Shown here: positions 36,691-46,129 of the stretch, one piece after another
Layout: each line of letters starts with the position of its first letter
How positions within the stretch are numbered: the first letter of the stretch is position 1
Assembly: GCF_000341345.1 (NCBI RefSeq)
Contig: NC_020302.1
Coordinates: 1,902,075 to 1,966,074, forward strand
Length of the DNA: 64,000 bases
Direction: 5' to 3'
Origin: Corynebacterium halotolerans YIM 70093 = DSM 44683
GTDB lineage: Bacteria > Actinomycetota > Actinomycetes > Mycobacteriales > Mycobacteriaceae
Made by a program: the position numbers and the translations under genes
The notes under the pieces: generated by a model
What the model was told of the DNA's origin: nothing
What the model saw: the letters and a program-made list of their open reading frames with translations, nothing else
The model's database searches: none

Positions 36691-37092
36691 TCAGCCTCCG
36701 GGGTGCTCGCCGGTGAACGGGATCGGGGTGATGACGTCAACCATGATCCCGCCGGGTGCCTCGACGATGATGTGACGCTGGCCGAAGTCCTCGGAGCGCA
36801 GCGGCTGCAGGACGGGAACTCCCCCGGCGATGAGCCGCTCGGCCACCGCATCGACGTCGTCGACCTCAATGTTGACGAGCAGGCCCGGCGCGGTGACCCC
36901 CGGGGCGGCCCGGTGGCCCGCCGGGATCGTCTCGTGCCCGGACCGCAGGAAGGCGATCTCATGACCGTCAGCGTTGAGTGAGACGTACCAATCGCTGGAG
37001 AAGACAGCCTCGAAGCCGAAGTGGGTGCAGAAGAAGGAGGCAACGGAACCGGGATCGTCGGTCATGATGACGGGGTACACGCTGGTGATCAC
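36691..37092 (-). CDS. VOC superfamily (glyoxalase/bleomycin-resistance-like) protein
   Basis: A 133-aa protein with two beta-alpha-beta-beta-beta modules: MITSVYPVIMTDDPGSVASFFCTHFG... and [46 protein letters not shown]. It could bind a metal, fosfomycin- or bleomycin-like compounds, or a metabolite; the ligand is not deducible. It converges tail-to-tail with the HTH gene (9-bp gap). Confidence 0.88.
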   Translation of the reverse strand: MITSVYPVIMTDDPGSVASFFCTHFGFEAVFSSDWYVSLNADGHEIAFLRSGHETIPAGHRAAPGVTAPGLLVNIEVDDVDAVAERLIAGGVPVLQPLRSEDFGQRHIIVEAPGGIMVDVITPIPFTGEHPGG

Positions 37093-37206
37093 GGGGAACT
37101 CCTCGGGGTGTCACGGCGGATCGGGCGGATCGGGGGATGTTCACCTGGGTTGGACCAGTATCCCATACCGGGGTCTTCCGGGAGCCGGAGTTGTTGGCCT
37201 GAGGCG

Positions 37207-37590
37207 ATGACGGATGGCGGTATGAGCCAGGACGAGGCTGTCGAGGTGATCCTGGCCGAGATGGACGAGATGCGCGACTGGGTGTCGGTCGCCGGGGCGC
37301 TCGGCGTGATGGACATCCACGCCCGCTGGGCCAGCGAGGAACAGGTCCGGTTCGTCCTGGAGACGGTGCTCGACAGCGACCGGCTGCACTTCGGGCGCAT
37401 CGGCACCGGAGGTCTGGTCCCCCTGCCTCCGGAGACCACCGTCGAGCAGCTGCTCGACGAGCTCCACCGCCGCCCCGAGGAGAAGTTCGGCCACGGTCCC
37501 CCGGGCTGGGAGCCGACGGTCATCGACCACCGCCTCACCGCAATGATGGAACTGTTCATCGACGACCGGCCGAGGACCGCCGGGCGCTGA
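37207..37590 (+). CDS. hypothetical protein, small soluble
   Basis: A 127-aa soluble protein I do not recognise. ATG 37207 lies near a GAGGCG ribosome-binding site; ATG 37222 is an alternative. The sequence is acidic and helical (SQDEAVEVILAEMDEMRDWV; TVEQLLDELHRRPEEKFG) with a glycine turn GRIGTGGLVPLP. There is no signal peptide, membrane segment or known catalytic motif. Divergent from the VOC gene by 114 bp. Confidence 0.65.
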   Translation: MTDGGMSQDEAVEVILAEMDEMRDWVSVAGALGVMDIHARWASEEQVRFVLETVLDSDRLHFGRIGTGGLVPLPPETTVEQLLDELHRRPEEKFGHGPPGWEPTVIDHRLTAMMELFIDDRPRTAGR

Positions 37591-37980
37591 CCGGCCCCCA
37601 CCCCAGGGCGGTTGCCGGTACATGGCCGCGTCAACACTCCGCTGGAGCACCAGTCGCGACAGTTCCGGCGTCGCCCCGACAAGGGGGACCGACGCAGGTG
37701 CCCCGCCACTTCTCCGGGACCCGCACAATCCCTGGTCCGATGAAGCCGCGCGCATCCCGAGACGGTCCAGACCCGGACCTCGGTCCGCTCCTCCGGCAGG
37801 ACCAGCTGAAAGGAGGCGTTCGCGACCGCCGTTTCCAGGGGATGCGGCCCCGACCGGGGATCCGCGGGTGCCACGGGCGCCAGGGCGGACCCGAGCAGCA
37901 TCCGTCTGCCCCCCCCCGATCCGGCCGGCGGATCCTCCACGAGTGTCATGGAAACCAGCTTGTCCCCCACCAACGCCGAA
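37591..37980. other. gap with C9 homopolymer, possible gene remnant
   Basis: About 390 bp with no intact gene I can defend. On the minus strand, protein-like stretches occur in different frames (for example ETAVANASFQLVLPEERTEV and ASVPLVGATPELSRLVLQRS), as expected for a decayed gene with a frameshift, but GC-rich DNA can produce such frames by chance. A run of nine C sits at 37909-37917. Confidence 0.35.
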
Positions 37981-38018
37981 ACCCCCGCCTCCCGCAGCAG
38001 TGTGCGGGAAACGGGGGT
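37981..38018 (-). terminator. terminator after rplS (minus strand)
   Basis: Two nested stems: outer ACCCCCG / CGGGGGT and inner CCCGCA / TGCGGG. On the minus strand it lies about 40 bp after the rplS stop and is followed by a short T-containing stretch. Confidence 0.75.
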
Positions 38019-38059
38019 GACGCGGATCGTCGTGAAGCGGAGCCCCGGAGGGCCGGTGC

Positions 38060-38401
38060 TTAGCGACGCTCCTTGATCTTGGCGGCCTTACCGTGCAGGT
38101 TGCGCAGGTAGTACAGCTTGGCACGACGCACGTCGCCCTTGCGGACGACCTCGATGCGATCGATGTTCGGGGAGTGGACCGGGAAGGTACGCTCCACACC
38201 GATGCCGAAGGAGACCTTGCGGACGGTGAAGGTCTCGCGGATGCCGGAGCCCTGACGACGGATCACAACGCCCTTGAACAGCTGGGTACGGACGTTGTTG
38301 CCCTCGATGACCTTGACGTGAACGTCAAGGGTGTCGCCCGGACGGAAAGCCGGGATGTCGTCGCGACGCTGCGCTGCATCAACCTTGTCGAGAATGTTCA
38401 T
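38060..38401 (-). CDS. rplS: 50S ribosomal protein L19
   Basis: A 113-aa ribosomal protein at the subunit interface. [20 protein letters not shown], the [16 protein letters not shown] segment and the C-terminal [20 protein letters not shown] are fully typical. In many bacteria rplS closes the rpsP-rimM-trmD-rplS operon; here it stands alone with its own terminator, more than 10 kb from trmD. Confidence 0.97.
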   Translation of the reverse strand: MNILDKVDAAQRRDDIPAFRPGDTLDVHVKVIEGNNVRTQLFKGVVIRRQGSGIRETFTVRKVSFGIGVERTFPVHSPNIDRIEVVRKGDVRRAKLYYLRNLHGKAAKIKERR

Positions 38402-38582
38402 GTCTGAAATTCCTTTGTGAGATCTGGACAGAGGACCCTGGCGGCACTTCCCTCATCGGGCGCTCGGCCGGTTCGTATCCGCTACATGGTTCGCCGCTGG
38501 CATCCCCGCGCGGGACGCGGTATGCACAGTCAACCGAGATAGTGTGCCACATCCCGGCCGCACCCGACAAATCCCCCTGACC

Positions 38583-38613
38583 TTGACATCCGCCGCCGCC
38601 ACTGCCCTACACT
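38583..38613 (+). promoter_or_regulatory. putative promoter of the thi operon
   Basis: TTGACA at 38583-38588 and TACACT at 38608-38613 (TAnnnT corynebacterial -10), spacing 19 bp, slightly long. They lie just upstream of the TPP aptamer. Confidence 0.55.
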
Positions 38614-38623
38614 GAGCGGCACG

Positions 38624-38714
38624 ACCCCACGGGCGCCCGAGGCATCGGGCTGAGATCGCGCTGCACTCCGCGCGAGCACCGTCCGAACCTGTCCGGCTAG
38701 CACCGGCGAAGGAA
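38624..38714 (+). ncRNA. TPP riboswitch (THI element)
   Basis: The conserved pyrimidine-sensor core GGCTGAGAT is at 38648-38656, and the pyrophosphate-sensor side GAACCTGTCCGGCTAGCACC followed by GGCGAAGGAA lies at about 38685-38713, all matching thi-box consensus positions. A variable stem (GCGCTGCACTCCGCGCGAGC) lies between. It ends 13 nt before thiE. AAGGAAGAGAGG serves as both the 3' aptamer edge and the ribosome-binding site, so TPP binding probably blocks translation initiation. Confidence 0.93.
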
Positions 38715-38727
38715 GAGAGGCCAGACG

Positions 38728-39405
38728 ATGCCGTCCACCCGTACCCTGCCCACCACCACCGATCTACGCGCTTACGTGGTCACCGGACAGGGCGAACCCC
38801 GCCGGATCATCGACGTCGCCCGTGCCGCCGCGGCCGGCGGCGCCGGGGTGGTGCAGGTCCGCTCCAAACCGATCAGCGCCCGCGCCCTGACCGAACTGGC
38901 CGAACGGGTCGCGCTCGCCGTCGCGGAGACCAACCCGCGCACCCGCGTGCTTGTCGACGACCGCGCCGACGTCGCCGCCGCCCTCATGCGCCGTGGCGTT
39001 CCCGTCCACGGCGCGCACGTCGGACAGGACGACCTTCCCGTGCGCGATGTGCGCGCCCTGCTGGGCGAGCACGCGACCATCGGCCTGACCACCGGCACCC
39101 TCGAGCTGGTGCGCGCGGTGCACGACGTCGCCGACGTCGTCGACTACATCGGTGCCGGACCCTTCCGCCCCACCCCGACCAAGGACTCCGGGCGCCCACC
39201 GCTGGGGCTGGCGGGTTACCCGCCGCTGGTGGCCGAATCCCCGGTGCCGGTCGTGGCCATCGGGGACGTCACCCCGGCGGACGCCGCCGACCTCGCGGAG
39301 ACCGGCGTGGCGGGCGTGGCGGTCTCCCGCGGGTTCATGCACGCCTCCGACCCCGCGGCCGTGGCACGCGGCATCCTCGCCGGATTCGGAGAACGCCGTG
39401 GCTGA
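38728..39405 (+). CDS. thiE: thiamine-phosphate synthase
   Basis: A 225-aa TIM-barrel enzyme coupling HMP-PP and the thiazole phosphate to thiamine phosphate. Motifs: VQVRSKPISARALTEL, VLVDDRADVAAAL, HVGQDDLPV, and the phosphate loop DYIGAGPFRPTPTKD. First gene of the operon, directly controlled by the TPP riboswitch. It overlaps thiO by 8 bp. Confidence 0.95.
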   Translation: MPSTRTLPTTTDLRAYVVTGQGEPRRIIDVARAAAAGGAGVVQVRSKPISARALTELAERVALAVAETNPRTRVLVDDRADVAAALMRRGVPVHGAHVGQDDLPVRDVRALLGEHATIGLTTGTLELVRAVHDVADVVDYIGAGPFRPTPTKDSGRPPLGLAGYPPLVAESPVPVVAIGDVTPADAADLAETGVAGVAVSRGFMHASDPAAVARGILAGFGERRG

Positions 39406-40528
39406 GCGCGCCATCGTCATCGGCGGCGGGCTGGTGGGCCTGGTGACCTGCTTCGAACTGGTCGAGCGCGGTGTGCAGGTCACCCTCGTCGACCCGGCCC
39501 CGGCGAGCGGTGCCACGCACCACGCCGGCGGCATGCTCGCCCCGGTCGCCGAGGTGCAGTACCGGCAGGAACCGCTGTTTCCCCTGATGCTGCGCTCGGC
39601 CGCGCTGTACCCGGATCTGGTGGGACGGGTCAGCGCGGGCACGGACCTGCCCACCGGGTACCGCACCGAGGGCACCCTCGTCGTCGCCGCCGACTGGGCC
39701 GATGCCGAACACCTGTCGGATCTCTCCGCCTACCAGGAGTTCCACGGCATGACCGCCGAGCGGCTGACCGTGCGCGAGGCCCGCAGACTGGAGCCGGCGC
39801 TCAGCCCACGGATCGCCGGTGCCGTGCACATCCCCGGTGACCACCAGGTCTCCCCCAGGCTGTTCGCCGCCGCGCTGCTCGACGTCCTGGAACACCGTGG
39901 CGTGAGGTTCGTGCGCGAGCAGGTCACCCACCTCGACGGCGCCGATCCCTGCCGCGCGGTGCACTGCGAATCCACGGTGCTCGACGCGTCCGGCACCACG
40001 GTGGTCCTGTGCAACGGACTCGGCGCGGCATCGGTCACCGGCTGGTACACCGGCGATAACCCGCTGCAGCTGCGCCCGGTCCACGGCGACATCCTGCGCG
40101 TGAAGGTGCCGGCTCACCTGCGTCCGCTGCTGGACCGGGTGATCCGCGCTTTCGTCGGGGACCGGCCCGTCTACCTCATCCCCCGCGACGACGGCACGCT
40201 CGGCATCGGCGCGACCGTGCGCGAGGACGACCGCCCGGTCCCCCGCGCCGGCGCGGTCCACGATCTACTGCGCGACGCCATCCGGCTCGTGCCCGGCGTC
40301 GAGGAGTGCGACCTGCTGGAGGCCACTGTCGGGGCACGCCCGGGCACGCCCGACGACCTGCCCTACCTGGGCCGGGTGGGGGCGAATCTGATCGTATCCA
40401 CCGGCTACTTCCGCCACGGCATCCTGCTCGCCGCCCTCGGCGCGGCCGTCGTCGCGGATCTGGCCACTGGGGCGGACACCACGGATTCCGAGCTCGCCTC
40501 CTGCGACCCCCTGCGACACCACCGATAA
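39398..40528 (+). CDS. thiO: glycine oxidase ThiO
   Basis: A 376-aa FAD-dependent amine oxidase that makes dehydroglycine for the thiazole ring. GTG 39398 within GTGGCTGA overlaps the thiE stop; the FAD motif IVIGGGLVGLVTCFEL follows at residues 5-20. THHAGGMLAPVAEV, and the C-terminal VGARPGTPDDLPYLGR plus the GYFRHGILLA loop are family-typical. The frame upstream of 39398 is a shadow of thiE. Using ThiO rather than ThiH fits aerobic actinobacteria. Confidence 0.94.
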   Translation: MAERAIVIGGGLVGLVTCFELVERGVQVTLVDPAPASGATHHAGGMLAPVAEVQYRQEPLFPLMLRSAALYPDLVGRVSAGTDLPTGYRTEGTLVVAADWADAEHLSDLSAYQEFHGMTAERLTVREARRLEPALSPRIAGAVHIPGDHQVSPRLFAAALLDVLEHRGVRFVREQVTHLDGADPCRAVHCESTVLDASGTTVVLCNGLGAASVTGWYTGDNPLQLRPVHGDILRVKVPAHLRPLLDRVIRAFVGDRPVYLIPRDDGTLGIGATVREDDRPVPRAGAVHDLLRDAIRLVPGVEECDLLEATVGARPGTPDDLPYLGRVGANLIVSTGYFRHGILLAALGAAVVADLATGADTTDSELASCDPLRHHR

Positions 40529-40538
40529 GGAGAAGACC

Positions 40539-40733
40539 ATGCACTACACCGTCAACGGCGAGTCCCGCACGGGCGGGCCACTGAGCATCACCGAGCTCGT
40601 CGCCGGAGTCGTCGGCAGTGAACCCGGCGTGGCCGTGGCCGTCAACGAGACCGTCGTCCCCCGCTCCGGCTGGGATCGCCGGGTTGCCGACGGCGACGTG
40701 ATCGACATCCTCACCGCCGTTCAGGGAGGCTAG
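40539..40733 (+). CDS. thiS: sulfur carrier protein ThiS
   Basis: A 64-aa ubiquitin-fold protein carrying sulfur as a C-terminal thiocarboxylate. It ends in the required Gly-Gly (LTAVQGG), which is adenylated by ThiF. GDVIDILTAVQGG is a good match. An AAGGAGAAG ribosome-binding site precedes ATG 40539. It lies between thiO and thiG, 3 bp before thiG. Confidence 0.95.
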   Translation: MHYTVNGESRTGGPLSITELVAGVVGSEPGVAVAVNETVVPRSGWDRRVADGDVIDILTAVQGG

Positions 40734-41521
<788 letters not shown>

Positions 41522-41522
<1 letters not shown>

Positions 41523-42625
41523 TGACGGAACTGTCCGATCTGGAAATGCGGCGCATCGCCCGCCAGCTGGCCCTGCCCGGCTTCGGGATCGAGCAGCAGG
41601 AGCGGTTGGCGGATGCCCGCGTACTGGTCATCGGTGGCGGTGGGCTGGGCTGCCCGGCGATGCAGTCGCTGGCATCCGTCGGTGTCGGGCACATCACCGT
41701 CATCGATGACGACACCGTCGACATCACCAATATCCACCGCCAGATCCTCTTCGGCGCCGAAGACGAGGGACGGCCCAAGGTCGAGGTCGTCGCCGGGCGG
41801 CTGCGCGCCCTGCAACCGGGCATCAGGGTCACCGCGCTGCGGGAGAGAATCACCGTGGACAATGCGGTGGAGCTGCTCGGGCAGGCCGATCTGGTCCTCG
41901 ACGGCTCGGACACCTTCGCCACCAAGTACCTGGTGGCCGACGCCGCCGAGATCACCGGCACTCCCCTGGTCTGGGGCACCGTGCTGCGCTTCCGCGGCGA
42001 CGCCGCCCTGTGGTGGTCCGGGCCCGGCGCGCCGTCAGACGGTGTCGGACTGCGGGATCTGTTCCCCGAGCAGCCCGACGCCGATTCGGTGCCCGACTGC
42101 GCCACCGCCGGCGTGCTCGGGGTGACCACCGCGGTCGTCGGCGGCCTGATGGCCACCGAGGCGGTCAAGCACCTCGCAGGTATCGGCGAGTCCGTGCCCG
42201 GCAGGCTGCTGAGCTACGGCGCGTTGTCTTCTTCAATGCGCTCGTTCGCGGTGGCCCGGGACCCGGGGCGGGAGCCGGTGCGTGAGCTCGACGGGGACTA
42301 CGGCGCGGCGGCGTGTGCGGCGCCGTCCGTCCCGCCCGAGGAACTGGAGCTGGTGACGAGCGGCCGGGCGGTCGCCCTCGACGTGCGCGAACCGCACGAG
42401 AAGCTGCTGACGGATCTGCCCGTGGACTCCCCCGGTCTGCATCTGCCGATGTCGTGGGTCTCCCCGGGGCGGGTGGATGAGGTACTGGCCGGGGTCGACG
42501 GGACCGTCGTGGTCTACTGTGCCTCGGGCATGCGCAGCGCGAGGTTCGTGGATGAGTACTCGGAAAACGCCAGGCGGGCGGGTGTGGAGCTGGTCAGTCT
42601 GCCCGGGGGTGTGGACGGATTGTAG
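41522..42625 (+). CDS. thiF: ThiS adenylyltransferase ThiF with C-terminal rhodanese domain
   Basis: A 367-aa two-domain protein. The E1-like domain (about residues 1-255) has VIGGGGLGCPAMQSLASVGV for ATP and the NIHRQILF arginine region; the putative catalytic Cys is in VPDCATAGV. The C-terminal rhodanese-like domain (about 275-365) has VALDVREPHE and the persulfide loop VVYCASGMRS. It thus activates ThiS and may deliver the sulfur itself. The CxxC pairs that bind zinc in E. coli ThiF/MoeB are not visible. Start ATG 41522 overlaps the thiG stop. Confidence 0.9.
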
Positions 42626-42673
42626 GAGTCCGGTCTCGATCTGCCGCGACATCAGTTGGGCCTGGCCCCCGAT

Positions 42674-43042
42674 ATGATGGCGGCCGTGTTGGCCGCGCGC
42701 ATCAGAAATAGCCGCCCTCCGGAGCAGGACCGGTCCGTTGATCAACCTCTGGACGGCACTGTTCTGCCTGCTGATGGCCGTGCTGAGGGATCGGTGTAGG
42801 CGGTCAGCCTGGACTCGATCGTTCCAGGGTGCCAACTCGAGGGCAGCCGCCGCTACGAGTCGGGGACGGCGTTGTGGGTGCTACTGGTACTGGTTCACTG
42901 GGTGGTGCTGACGGGCATCCTCGTTGCCGTGGTGCTACGTGACTGGCACCGGGAAGACACGGGCCGGCGACTGTCTGCCCACCGGCCGGGCACCCGGTCC
43001 CACACGCGTGGGTCCACTGCTGTTACAGAGCTTAGAAGATGA
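42674..43042 (+). other. interrupted reading frame with membrane segment (possible remnant)
   Basis: One frame runs from ATG 42674 to a TAG at 42797-42799 and then continues open to TGA 43040-43042. The second part contains a clear hydrophobic stretch WVLLVLVHWVVLTGILVAVV followed by a charged tail (LRDWHREDTGRR). This looks like a small membrane protein broken by a nonsense codon, or a short protein restarting at TTG 42872 or GTG 42878. No good ribosome-binding site was found. A short GCGGCC/GGCCGC hairpin (42680-42696) may mark the end of the thi operon. Confidence 0.3.
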
Positions 43043-43106
43043 AGATCAGCAGGGCGATGATTGCCAAGATTCCGACGATAGTCCAAATTAGTCCGCTTCC
43101 GCGCAT
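43032..43106 (-). CDS. 24-aa hydrophobic membrane micro-protein
   Basis: A very short gene: MRGSGLIWTIVGILAIIALL plus a four-residue IFIF end. It is one transmembrane helix with a positively charged N-terminus and no C-terminal tail. The expression signals are unusually good: AAAGGAGG 5 bp before the ATG, and TAGAAT (43131-43136, minus strand) at the right distance for a -10 box. Tiny hydrophobic proteins of this shape are widespread in bacteria and usually modulate larger membrane proteins; the partner is unknown. Alone in a gene-poor stretch. Confidence 0.75.
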   Translation of the reverse strand: MRGSGLIWTIVGILAIIALLIFIF

Positions 43107-43130
43107 GTCATCCTCCTTTCGTTTTTCGCG

Positions 43131-43155
43131 ATTCTAACAGCAATCTTCGTGCTGT
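43131..43155 (-). promoter_or_regulatory. -10 box and operator-like inverted repeat before the micro-gene
   Basis: On the minus strand, TAGAAT (43131-43136) is an almost ideal -10 element. Directly upstream lies the inverted repeat ACAGCA-(7 nt)-TGCTGT (43137-43155), where a repressor could block RNA polymerase. No strong -35 is seen. Confidence 0.55.
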
Positions 43156-43448
43156 TGTGGGCGGTGAACTGGCTCATCGGAAGTCCACATCGTCTGCGGC
43201 AACTACCGCACCCACAACATCACGGGGATCGTTCGAGGGGAGGACCGTCGTCCACGATTCAAGGGGTCTTTCCCGCCGACATACTCATCGCGGCTCAACC
43301 AGGTCAAACCCTTGTCCGCGGAAACCACCCGGGAGCCACCGCGGCGCAGTGTTCAGTGGGGCGCGTGGTCCGTAAAGACGGGCCCATGCGAATCAGGGGC
43401 ACCAGAAATGGGACAGTTCACCACCGAGGCAGCGGCACCTTCTGAGCT
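43156..43448. other. gene-poor stretch, nothing assigned
   Basis: Just under 300 bp between the two micro-genes. Open frames exist on the plus strand but lack a ribosome-binding site and protein-like composition. Lower GC than the flanks. Confidence 0.4.
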
Positions 43449-43544
43449 CTAGTCGGCCGTCAGCCCGCGAACCTGGGCCACAGCGATACAGACCACGGCG
43501 ACGAGTACTACCGCCAACAGGCCCGACAGCTCAACCTCCGTCAT
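43449..43544 (-). CDS. possible 31-aa single-helix membrane micro-protein
   Basis: MTEVELSGLLAVVLVAVVCI followed by AVAQVRGLTAD: an acidic N-terminus, one hydrophobic helix and a mixed tail. The ribosome-binding site is weak (GAAATCGAG) and the start lies only 20 bp after the tex terminator, so its promoter would have to overlap that terminator. Composition supports a membrane peptide; expression signals do not. Confidence 0.35.
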   Translation of the reverse strand: MTEVELSGLLAVVLVAVVCIAVAQVRGLTAD

Positions 43545-43564
43545 CTCGATTTCACTGCTCGGCT

Positions 43565-43582
43565 AAAAACGCCAGGAGGGCG
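43565..43582 (-). terminator. intrinsic terminator downstream of tex (minus strand)
   Basis: On the minus strand, CGCC-CTCCT-GGCG followed by TTTTTAG. About 115 bp after the tex stop. A second palindrome, AGTGCGCAGCTGCGCACT (43683-43700), overlaps the tex stop codon. Confidence 0.7.
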
Positions 43583-43698
43583 ATCAGCCCCGTGGTTCCG
43601 TCAAGCCCCCGAAAAGCATCCAGGTGTACTTGTTCCCCAGGTTGGGGATGTTCAGACCGCCGGAGTGGATGATCGGCGGAAGAGTGCGCAGCTGCGCA

Positions 43699-46029
43699 CT
43701 ATTTCCCGAAACCGGCCCGCTTGAGAGCGTCCGCCATGGATCCGGCCGCGCCGCCGGTCTCGGCTTTGCGACGCCCGCCCTGGCCGTTGCGCTGCTGGCC
43801 TCCACCGCGCTGACCCCCGCCACGCTGACCGCCACGACCACCGTTGTTGCCGCCCTTCTCCCGGCGTGGTTTCTTCGCCGGCTGGCCGGGCTCGTCATTC
43901 AGCCGCAGGGACAGGCCGATGCGCTGGCGCTCGACGTCGACCTCCATGACCTTGACCTTGACCACCTGGCCGGAGCGGACAACCTCGTGCGGGTCGGAGA
44001 CGAATTTCTCACTCATGGCGGAGACATGCACCAGGCCGTCCTGGTGGACGCCGATGTCGACGAACGCCCCGAAGGCCGCGACATTGGTGACAGTGCCCTC
44101 AAGGATCATGCCCGGGGTGAGGTCGGAGACCTTTTCCACCCCCTCCTTGAAGGTGGCGGTCTTGAACTCGGGACGCGGGTCGCGGCCGGGCTTGTCCAGC
44201 TCTGCGATGATGTCGGTGACCGTCGGCACGCCGAAAATCTCGTCGGCGAAGTCCTCCGGCTTCAGACCGCTGAGCACCCGCGTGTTGCCGACGAGATCGG
44301 ACACGTCCAGGCCGGTGGCCTCGGTGATGCGGCGGACCACCGGGTAGGACTCGGGGTGGACCGCGGAAGCGTCGAGGGGATCGGTGCCGCCGGTGATGCG
44401 CAGGAAGCCGGCGCACTGCTCAAAAGCCTTCGGGCCCAGGCGCGGCACCTTCTTCAGGTCTTTACGGGAGGCGAAGGAGCCGTTCTCGTTGCGGTGGGTG
44501 ACGATATTCTTCGCCAGCGTCCCGGTGACACCGGCTACCCGCTCGAGCAGCGGGACCGATGCCGTGTTGAGGTCCACGCCGACGGCGTTGACGGCGTCCT
44601 CGACCACGGCGTCGAGGGTTCTGGCCAGCTGGTTCTGGTTGACATCGTGCTGGTACTGGCCCACACCGATGGCCTTGGGGTCGATCTTGACCAGCTCGGC
44701 CAGCGGGTCCTGCAGGCGGCGGGCGATGGAGACCGCCCCACGCAGGCTCACGTCCATCCCAGGGAATTCCTGAGCCGCGATCTCGCTGGCCGAGTACACC
44801 GAGGCGCCGGACTCGGAGACCACGACCGGGGTGGGACGGGTCCCGCCGGCGGCCTTGATCAGGTCGGCGACCTCATGGCCGAGTTTCTCGGTCTCCCGCG
44901 AGGCGGTGCCGTTGCCGACGGCCAGCAGGTCCACGCCGTGGGTGGCGCACAGGCCCGCCAGCTCCTGCTTGGCGGCGTCCCAGCGGTTCTGCGGCTGGTG
45001 CGGGTAGACGATCGTGGTGGCCAGCACCTTGCCGGTGGGGTCGACGACCGCGCACTTGACGCCGTTGCGGAAACCGGGGTCCAGGCCCAGGGTCGCGCGC
45101 TGCCCGGCGGGCGCGGCGAGCAGGACGTCGCGCAGGTTGGTGGCGAAGATGTCGAGCGCACCCTCCTCGGCCTTCTCCTTCAGGCGCATACGCACGTCCA
45201 GACCGGAGGAGATGACCAGCTTGGTGCGCCAGCCCCAGTGCACGGCGTCGGCCAGCCAGCGCGAGGTCTTCGTGTCCAGGTCGAAACGGTCGGCGATCAG
45301 TCCCTCGTAGAGGGCGTCGTCGCCGGCGTCGAGGTTGAGGTGGAGCACGCCCTCCTTCTCCCCGCGCAGCAGTGCGAGGATGCGGTGGCTGGGCAGCGTG
45401 GTGAACGGCTCGGAGAAGGAGAAGTAGTCCTTGAACTTCGCCCCCTCTGCCTCCTTGCCCTCGATGACGCTCGCGCCCATCGTGCCGCGGGTGTACATCT
45501 GCTCACGCACCTCGCCGACCAGATCGGCGTCGAGGGAGAAGCGGTCGATGAGGATGGTGCGCGCGCCGTCGAGCGCCTTCTTCACGTCCTCGAAGCCCTC
45601 GGTCACATACGCCGCGGCGAGCTCCTCCGGCGAGGCCGACGGATCGTCGACAAGCGCCTGCGTCAGCGGCTCGAGGCCGGCCTCGCGGGCGATGTCGGCC
45701 TTGGTCTTGCGGCGCTTCTTGAACGGCAGGTACAGGTCCTCAAGGCGGGCCTTGGTCTCGCACGCCTCGATGAGCGCGCGCAGGTTGTCCGTGAGCTTGC
45801 CCTGCTCCTCGATCGCCGCCAGGATCACCTGTTTGCGGTCCTCGAGTTCCCGCAGGTAGGTGCTACGTTCCTCGATGGTGCGCAGCTGGGTGTCATCCAG
45901 TCCCCCGGTGACCTCCTTGCGGTAACGGGCGATGAAGGGGACGGTGTTGCCCTCATCCAGCAGTTTCAGGGCGGCGGCGACCTGGTCCTCGCGCACCCCG
46001 AGTTCACGGGCGATCGTGGCGGAAATCAT
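43699..46029 (-). CDS. tex: Tex family RNA-binding transcription/translation accessory protein
   Basis: A 776-aa cytoplasmic protein. It starts [20 protein letters not shown] at ATG 46029; the extension upstream is not conserved. The N-terminal Tex domain ([18 protein letters not shown]), the central YqgF/RNase-H-like fold ([17 protein letters not shown]), a helix-hairpin-helix region ([13 protein letters not shown]...[14 protein letters not shown]) and a C-terminal S1 RNA-binding domain ([20 protein letters not shown]) are in the usual order. The last 60 residues are Arg/Gly-rich ([15 protein letters not shown]), probably RNA-binding and disordered. Confidence 0.94.
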   Translation of the reverse strand: MISATIARELGVREDQVAAALKLLDEGNTVPFIARYRKEVTGGLDDTQLRTIEERSTYLRELEDRKQVILAAIEEQGKLTDNLRALIEACETKARLEDLYLPFKKRRKTKADIAREAGLEPLTQALVDDPSASPEELAAAYVTEGFEDVKKALDGARTILIDRFSLDADLVGEVREQMYTRGTMGASVIEGKEAEGAKFKDYFSFSEPFTTLPSHRILALLRGEKEGVLHLNLDAGDDALYEGLIADRFDLDTKTSRWLADAVHWGWRTKLVISSGLDVRMRLKEKAEEGALDIFATNLRDVLLAAPAGQRATLGLDPGFRNGVKCAVVDPTGKVLATTIVYPHQPQNRWDAAKQELAGLCATHGVDLLAVGNGTASRETEKLGHEVADLIKAAGGTRPTPVVVSESGASVYSASEIAAQEFPGMDVSLRGAVSIARRLQDPLAELVKIDPKAIGVGQYQHDVNQNQLARTLDAVVEDAVNAVGVDLNTASVPLLERVAGVTGTLAKNIVTHRNENGSFASRKDLKKVPRLGPKAFEQCAGFLRITGGTDPLDASAVHPESYPVVRRITEATGLDVSDLVGNTRVLSGLKPEDFADEIFGVPTVTDIIAELDKPGRDPRPEFKTATFKEGVEKVSDLTPGMILEGTVTNVAAFGAFVDIGVHQDGLVHVSAMSEKFVSDPHEVVRSGQVVKVKVMEVDVERQRIGLSLRLNDEPGQPAKKPRREKGGNNGGRGGQRGGGQRGGGQQRNGQGGRRKAETGGAAGSMADALKRAGFGK

Positions 46030-46129
46030 TCCTGTGAGTCTAGCGGAGCCCATCCTCAAAAGGCCGACGGGGAAAAGCTGCCCGGGATAAGTTTCTCGAC
46101 GACCCGCTCTTCGACCGAAAGTCTCTCTC

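Noticed and set aside
37141..38199. 352-aa minus-strand frame across the gap and rplS
   Set aside because: Overlaps rplS and the 127-aa gene in wrong frames; only short pieces look protein-like, reported as a possible remnant.
43584..43690. Minus-strand peptide SGGLNIPNLGNKYTWMLFGG downstream of tex
   Set aside because: Looks protein-like but has no start or ribosome-binding site of its own and lies in the tex 3' untranslated region before the terminator.
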